Origin: Bacteroidota bacterium
GTDB lineage: Bacteria > Bacteroidota > Bacteroidia > Bacteroidales > JADFUO01
Direction of reading: 5' to 3'
Length of the DNA stretch: 10,961 nucleotides
Assembly: GCA_030614305.1 (NCBI GenBank)
Contig: JAUWKH010000032.1
Span: forward strand, 1 to 10,961
The notes beneath the pieces were generated by a model that saw nothing but the letters and a program-made list of their open reading frames with translations, did no database searches and had not been told where the DNA came from. This document shows positions 6,761-10,961 of the stretch, piece by piece. How positions within the stretch are numbered: position 1 is the first letter of the stretch; each line of letters starts with the position of its first letter. The position numbers were made by a program, and so were the translations under genes.

Positions 6761-6978
6761 ACATAAGCACAAACTCCTAGCCTGATTAATTCATAAGTTT
6801 TTCGTCATGAGAAGTCAAAATACAAAGAGTAAAGGTGAGCGCAGATTTTTGACTCACAGGAATAGCCTTAGCTATTTCGAGAATCAAAAATCGAGCATTG
6901 CATTTAATCAAAGTAGTTTGGCTTCGTAATAGATCAATTTGTGAATTAAGCAGGCTAGAAGTTTGGAAGTAGTTATGC
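6761..6978. repeat. Imperfect palindrome (foldback/MITE-like element) of about 218 bp
   Basis: The two halves are inverted copies of each other around position 6868. The outer block CTAGCCTGATTAATTCA (6777-6793) matches the reverse complement of 6942-6958 at 16 of 17 bases. Similarity reaches outward, with gaps, to CATAA at both ends. The middle of the arms is more diverged (roughly 55-60% by eye) but contains recognisable blocks such as GAAGTCAAAATAC against GAAGCCAAACTAC. The centre is a tight hairpin: GATTTTTGA (6844-6852) with TCAAAAATC (6884-6892), and AATAGC (6861-6866) with GCTATT (6871-6876) around a CTTA loop. There is no open frame of note inside and no clear target-site duplication. 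It fits a non-autonomous mobile element or a long structured RNA in the guaA leader; which one cannot be told here. Confidence 0.65.
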
Positions 6979-6979
6979 G

Positions 6980-7020
6980 TGCTGAATAGACCTTTAAAAT
7001 TTTTGCATTTCTATTCAGCA
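6980..7020. repeat. Perfect 11-bp inverted repeat in front of guaA
   Basis: TGCTGAATAGA (6980-6990) and TCTATTCAGCA (7010-7020) are exact reverse complements separated by 19 nt. The spacer includes AATTTTTG (6998-7005), one base off the TAnnTTTG -7 box, so the repeat may embrace the guaA promoter, either as an operator or as a hairpin in the leader. It begins one base after the 218-bp palindrome ends and could also be that element's flank. No convincing -33 box is seen. Confidence 0.55.
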
Positions 7021-7049
7021 TTAGTATAAATCTAATGAATAATATCTCA

Positions 7050-8579
7050 ATGGAAGAAACAATTTTAATTCTGGATTTCGGTTCACAATACACACAATTG
7101 ATAGCTCGCAGAGTGAGGGAACTAAATGTTTATTGTGAGATACATCCTTTTAATAAGATTCCTGTAATTACTTCAAAAGTCAAAGGTGTGATATTTTCAG
7201 GAAGTCCATATTCAATTATGGATGTAGATTCTCCAAAACCCGGGCTTGAATTGATTAAATCAAAAATACCTGTTCTCGGAGTTTGTTATGGTGCTCAATA
7301 TATGGCTCATGTGGATGGAGGAGAAGTTCGGAAGTCAAAAAACAGGGAATACGGAAGGGCTAATCTTATATATATTGATCGTAAAAGTTCTTTGCTTAAA
7401 GGAATTTCAAATGATAGTCAGGTTTGGATGTCGCATGGCGACACTATTCTAAGTATTCCTGAAAATTACGAAATTATAACCAGCACAACTGATGTTAAAG
7501 TAGCAGGGTATCAGATTAAAAATGAGAAAACTTTTGGTATCCAGTTTCATCCGGAGGTTTATCATACAACCGAAGGAAGTGTTTTACTGAAAAATTTTAT
7601 TGTTGATATATGCGGCTGTTCTCAATCATGGACACCTGATTCGTTTATTAAATCAACAATAAATAATTTGAAGAAAAAAATTGGAAATGATAAAGTTGTT
7701 TTAGGTTTGTCAGGTGGTGTTGATTCATCGGTTGCAGCAATGCTGTTATATGAAGCTATTGAAGATAATTTGTTTTGCATTTTTATTGATAACGGTTTAT
7801 TAAGGAAATTTGAGTTTGAAAGCGTTTTGGATCAATATAAAAATGTGGGACTGAATGTAAAAGGTGTTGATGCAAAAGATCGTTTTCTGGATGCTTTGAA
7901 AGGGATTTCCGAGCCCGAGAAAAAAAGAAAAATTATTGGTAATACATTTATTGAAATTTTTGATGAAGAAGCTCAGAAGATTAAAGATGTTGAGTGGCTG
8001 GCACAGGGAACGATTTATCCGGATGTTATTGAATCGATTTCCGTTAACGGACCATCTGCAACAATAAAATCCCATCACAATGTAGGTGGATTACCCGATT
8101 TTATGAATCTTAAAGTTATTGAACCATTAAATTCTTTATTTAAGGATGAAGTCAGAAGAATAGGAAAAGCACTTGCTATGCCGCCCGGGATACTTGGCAG
8201 GCATCCTTTTCCTGGTCCCGGTATGGGAATAAGGGTTTTAGGTGAAGTTACCAGAGAGAAAGTTCGTATTTTGCAGGATGTGGATTATTTATATATTGAA
8301 GGTTTGAAAAAATATGACTTATATGATAAAGTATGGCAGGCAGCAGCAATTTTACTGCCTGTTCAGTCAGTAGGTGTGATGGGTGATGAAAGAACTTATG
8401 AAAATGTTGTAGCATTGAGGGCGGTAGGTTCAACAGATGGTATGACTGCCGACTGGTCGCACCTTCCTTATGATTTCCTTGCTAAGATTTCAAGTGATAT
8501 TATTAATAAAGTGAAAGGTGTGAACAGGGTAGTTTATGATATTAGTTCAAAACCACCGGCTACTATTGAATGGGAATAA
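7050..8579 (+). CDS. guaA: GMP synthase (glutamine-hydrolysing)
   Basis: This cytosolic enzyme converts XMP, ATP and glutamine to GMP, the last step of guanine nucleotide synthesis. With the ATG at 7050 it has 509 residues, the normal length; an in-frame ATG at 7035 would add five, but the later one puts Met just before ILDFGSQ as in relatives. Residues 4-190 are the class I glutamine amidotransferase domain: nucleophile Cys79 in GVCYGAQ, His167 and Glu169 in FHPEV. Residues 200-390 are the ATP pyrophosphatase domain with the SGGVDSS loop (221-227). The rest is the dimerisation and XMP-binding domain with [15 protein letters not shown] and the signature ending [13 protein letters not shown]. 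No motif is missing. It is followed after 22 bp by the LysM protein gene, suggesting one transcript. Confidence 0.98.
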   Translation: MEETILILDFGSQYTQLIARRVRELNVYCEIHPFNKIPVITSKVKGVIFSGSPYSIMDVDSPKPGLELIKSKIPVLGVCYGAQYMAHVDGGEVRKSKNREYGRANLIYIDRKSSLLKGISNDSQVWMSHGDTILSIPENYEIITSTTDVKVAGYQIKNEKTFGIQFHPEVYHTTEGSVLLKNFIVDICGCSQSWTPDSFIKSTINNLKKKIGNDKVVLGLSGGVDSSVAAMLLYEAIEDNLFCIFIDNGLLRKFEFESVLDQYKNVGLNVKGVDAKDRFLDALKGISEPEKKRKIIGNTFIEIFDEEAQKIKDVEWLAQGTIYPDVIESISVNGPSATIKSHHNVGGLPDFMNLKVIEPLNSLFKDEVRRIGKALAMPPGILGRHPFPGPGMGIRVLGEVTREKVRILQDVDYLYIEGLKKYDLYDKVWQAAAILLPVQSVGVMGDERTYENVVALRAVGSTDGMTADWSHLPYDFLAKISSDIINKVKGVNRVVYDISSKPPATIEWE

Positions 8580-8601
8580 ACAATTTAAAAAATAATATAA
8601 A

Positions 8602-10863
8602 GTGAGAAAAAATATTGTTCTGTTAATTGTTTTTAGTTTTTTTATCGGAAACCTGATTTATGCCCAGGAAAATGTTCCTGTTTCAAAATCTACTGTTATA
8701 GAAAGCATTAATGGAAAAGATTATTATATGCACAAGGTAGAAAAGGGGCAGACATTATATTCTATTTCAAAAGTATACAATGTTCCAATAGACGATATTA
8801 TTTTTGAAAATCCAGGTGCAAAATCAGAAATAAAAATTAATCAGATTTTAAAGATACCTTTGGTTAGCCGTGAATCGGAAATATCAAAAACATTAAGAAG
8901 GAAAGATTTTGAATTTTTTTATCATGTAGCAAGGAAGGGTGAGAGATTTAAAGAAATTGCTAATATATATATGGTATCAGTTAATAATTTAAAAATGGCT
9001 AATCCTGATGTTGTTGAGCCAATGAAAGAAGGTGAATATGTAAAAATTCCAGTGATTATTAAGGAATCCAAACCGGTAAAAACTTACGAGAAGCCTACAA
9101 TAAAACCTCAAAAACCTCCTGTAACTGATCAAAAACCTCAGGATGTTAGTGGTGACGAATATACAAATCATATTGTAAAAAAGGGAGAAAATCTATATAG
9201 AATTGCCCTAACATATAAAATCAGTATAGACAGTTTGAAAATTATTAATCCTGGTTTGTCCGAAAAACTGAAGATTGGACAGATTATAAAAATTCCAAAA
9301 AAAAAATCCGATAAAGATTTCATAAGTCATACTATTAAAAAAAGATCAAATGTAAACCGGATTGCAAAAAAGTATGATTTGGATGTTATGGAAATCCTTG
9401 AAATAAATCCTAACGTTGATTATAAATTAAGAAAAGGGCAGATAGTAAAAATCCCTGTTGAAGAAATTATTGTGGATTATGAAGAGTTATCCGATACTTT
9501 GCCCGGAGATTTTATTAAAAAAGAAAAACTGCTGAATATTGATAGTATAAGGTGTAACAATGCATTTAAAAACATTGAACAAACTTATAATGTTGCACTT
9601 ATGCTTCCCTTTTATCTTGAAGAAGTTGATAGTTTAATTATTAAAGAGCCTTTTAAAATTGATGATATATTATCAGCTAAACCATTTCATTTTATACAGT
9701 TTTATGAAGGATTTATGTTGGCGGTTGATTCTTTGAAAAAATCAGGATTAAAATTACAATTGTTTGTTTATGATGTAGATCAAAATATTACAAAAACCAT
9801 TAAAGTTCTGCAACAACCCGAATTAAGCACTATGGACCTGATTATCGGACCATTATACAGTAAAAGTTTTGCTTTGACATCAAATTTTGCTAAAATTTTT
9901 AATATAAACATTATAAATCCATTATCAAGCAGGAATGAAATTTTGTATAACAATCCTCATGTTTATAAAGTTAATCCTTCATTAAATATACAGGCAGAAC
10001 AAGTAGCAGAATTCATTAAAGAAAATTATCCTGATGCAAAAATCATTTTTGCCCGCCATAACAGATACCGTGAAAGCAAGGAAATTATCCGTTTTGAAAA
10101 AGCGTTAAAAAATGTATTAAACGAAAGCGTGTTAATACCCAATGTTTTACTATATAATATTTTAATAGAATGTTCAGAAAATGACACAGCTTTAGTTGAA
10201 GGTGAATTACTGGAAAATATTCAGGTTGAAGAAAATGTTATTTTCAGGGATCAACTGGAAAATTTATTAGAAGATAGTACAAGATTCAGGAATTATATTA
10301 CCGAGGTAATTTATGATCGCGACAGTATTTATAGTGTTATTAATAATGCTTCAGTTGCACGTGAAAATATTATTTTAACTTTTACTAATGATAAAGTGTT
10401 TGTTTTGGATTTCCTTACAAAGTTAAAAGTACTGCGAGACACTTTTGATATTAAAGTTATTGGTTTGCCTGTTTGGGACAAATTTAATGATATTGAAGCC
10501 GGGCTGTTTATGAATTTAAAACTGCATGTGTTTTCTTCAACATTCATCAATTATAATGAAAACAATACCAAAAACTTTATTTTGGAATTTCGGTCAAAAT
10601 ATAGAACAGAACCACAGCAATATGCTTTTGAGGGATTTGATATCGCATTTTATTTTTTAAATGCATTAATGAAATTTGGAAAAGATTTTGAAAATTGCCT
10701 GCCATATTTTTATCCTGGCTTATTACATACTAAATTAAATTTTGAAAGAAATTCACCAAGCAATGGATATGAAAATACTTATTGGAATATTTATAAATAT
10801 GAGGACTATAAACTAAAGAAACTCCCAAATGACAAGCACCAAAATATTTACCCTGTGAAATAA
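8602..10863 (+). CDS. Four-LysM protein fused to a type 1 periplasmic-binding domain
   Basis: A 753-residue protein starts at GTG 8602, the first start after an in-frame TAA at 8593-8595. Residues 1-22 are a signal peptide ending IYAQ. Four LysM modules, which bind the glycan of peptidoglycan, lie at about 42-86, 107-151, 189-232 and 242-285, each with the H-x-V/I-x-K-x-x pattern, a central I...Y/N-P helix and a final KIP strand. A proline- and lysine-rich linker (154-182) separates modules 2 and 3. Modules 2 and 4 are diverged: RKGERFKEIA and KKRSNVNRIA replace the usual KGDTL. Residues 328-735 resemble class 1 periplasmic-binding proteins: VALMLPF, FYEGFMLAVDSL, DLIIGPLYS and YAFEGFDIAFYFLNAL. 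No transporter genes are nearby, so a tethered sensing, scaffolding or cell-wall role is likelier than uptake. It is probably co-transcribed with guaA. Confidence 0.87.
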   Translation: MRKNIVLLIVFSFFIGNLIYAQENVPVSKSTVIESINGKDYYMHKVEKGQTLYSISKVYNVPIDDIIFENPGAKSEIKINQILKIPLVSRESEISKTLRRKDFEFFYHVARKGERFKEIANIYMVSVNNLKMANPDVVEPMKEGEYVKIPVIIKESKPVKTYEKPTIKPQKPPVTDQKPQDVSGDEYTNHIVKKGENLYRIALTYKISIDSLKIINPGLSEKLKIGQIIKIPKKKSDKDFISHTIKKRSNVNRIAKKYDLDVMEILEINPNVDYKLRKGQIVKIPVEEIIVDYEELSDTLPGDFIKKEKLLNIDSIRCNNAFKNIEQTYNVALMLPFYLEEVDSLIIKEPFKIDDILSAKPFHFIQFYEGFMLAVDSLKKSGLKLQLFVYDVDQNITKTIKVLQQPELSTMDLIIGPLYSKSFALTSNFAKIFNINIINPLSSRNEILYNNPHVYKVNPSLNIQAEQVAEFIKENYPDAKIIFARHNRYRESKEIIRFEKALKNVLNESVLIPNVLLYNILIECSENDTALVEGELLENIQVEENVIFRDQLENLLEDSTRFRNYITEVIYDRDSIYSVINNASVARENIILTFTNDKVFVLDFLTKLKVLRDTFDIKVIGLPVWDKFNDIEAGLFMNLKLHVFSSTFINYNENNTKNFILEFRSKYRTEPQQYAFEGFDIAFYFLNALMKFGKDFENCLPYFYPGLLHTKLNFERNSPSNGYENTYWNIYKYEDYKLKKLPNDKHQNIYPVK

Positions 10864-10908
10864 TTTTTGCTTTGCAAAAATTACTTCGTATTTCACAGGG
10901 CAGGTAAA
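10847..10908. repeat. Composite inverted repeat containing the stop codon of the LysM gene
   Basis: Outer arms CCCTGTGAAA (10851-10860) and TTTCACAGGG (10891-10900) are perfectly complementary. Directly inside sits a second perfect stem, TAATTTTTGC (10861-10870) and GCAAAAATTA (10874-10883), around a TTT loop, leaving CTTCGTA (10884-10890) as a one-sided bulge. Flanking TTTA/TAAA (10847-10850 and 10905-10908) extends it with a CAGG bulge. The TAA stop (10861-10863) is the first base triplet of the inner stem. It probably ends or protects the guaA-LysM transcript, although no U-run follows; a dispersed palindrome that entered at the stop codon is the alternative. Confidence 0.6.
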
Positions 10909-10921
10909 TCTCAATGACCGA

Positions 10922-10939
10922 TTCCGAAAGCTTTCGGAA
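10922..10939. repeat. Perfect 18-bp palindrome
   Basis: TTCCGAAAG (10922-10930) and CTTTCGGAA (10931-10939) form a perfect palindrome with no spacer. A second, shorter inverted pair TTCAAA/TTTGAA follows at 10945-10961 and reaches the window edge. A symmetric site of this kind could bind a dimeric regulator of a gene beyond the window, or be part of a repeat family; no downstream gene is visible to decide. Confidence 0.5.
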
Positions 10940-10961
10940 CAATATTCAAAGCTGTTTTGAA

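Noticed and set aside
6761-7034. Guanine riboswitch or integron attC site before guaA
   Set aside because: No three-way purine aptamer with its conserved loop sequences can be seen. The palindrome is longer than usual attC sites, and I could not find the RYYYAAC/GTTRRRY end pair.
6908-7093. Minus-strand frame of 61 codons
   Set aside because: It spans one arm of the foldback repeat and the start of guaA on the opposite strand, with no signal or domain.
10730-10942. Minus-strand frame of 70 codons at the right edge
   Set aside because: It is antisense to the end of the LysM gene and runs through the inverted repeats; no signal supports it.

Overview
The window comes from an AT-rich member of the Bacteroidota, probably from an environmental lineage, though genus cannot be read from it. 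Three things point there: TAnnTTTG-type -7 promoter boxes upstream of several genes, mostly absent Shine-Dalgarno sequences, and a protein set typical of the phylum. That set includes a secreted FG-GAP/VCBS-repeat protein, an M23 peptidase with a long Ig-like C-terminal half, a four-LysM protein fused to a periplasmic-binding domain, and GMP synthase ending in the classic C-terminus.

Layout. Positions 1-2999 carry three minus-strand genes. In transcription order they are a seven-helix membrane protein with a very basic cytoplasmic N-terminus, a small lipoprotein translationally coupled to it by an ATGA overlap, and, after a hairpin-forming heptamer repeat, a secreted FG-GAP/VCBS protein that runs off the left edge. 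Positions 3000-3058 are a compact divergent promoter region. The M23 peptidase reads rightward from 3059 to 4798. A 231-bp gap follows. It holds the start of a minus-strand secreted-protein gene that looks truncated (a good SD and signal peptide, then antisense of the M23 gene) and a seven-copy ATTTCCA array. A minus-strand alpha/beta-hydrolase with a fused C-terminal beta-rich domain occupies 5030-6385; the histidine position of its apparent catalytic triad holds asparagine.

The 650-bp non-coding stretch 6386-7049 is dense in palindromes. Its main component is an imperfect inverted repeat of about 218 bp (6761-6978), symmetric about position 6868. A second perfect 11-bp inverted repeat lies just before guaA. 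guaA (7050-8579) and the LysM/periplasmic-binding protein (8602-10863) follow each other by 22 bp and are probably co-transcribed. The window ends in further inverted repeats, one of which contains the last gene's stop codon.

Functionally these are housekeeping (GMP synthesis) and cell-envelope genes: peptidoglycan hydrolysis and binding, a lipoprotein, membrane proteins and secreted proteins. I see no defence system, integrase, transposase, CRISPR array or RNA gene. The unusual content lies in the intergenic repeats, the altered hydrolase triad and the basic membrane protein with its lipoprotein partner.
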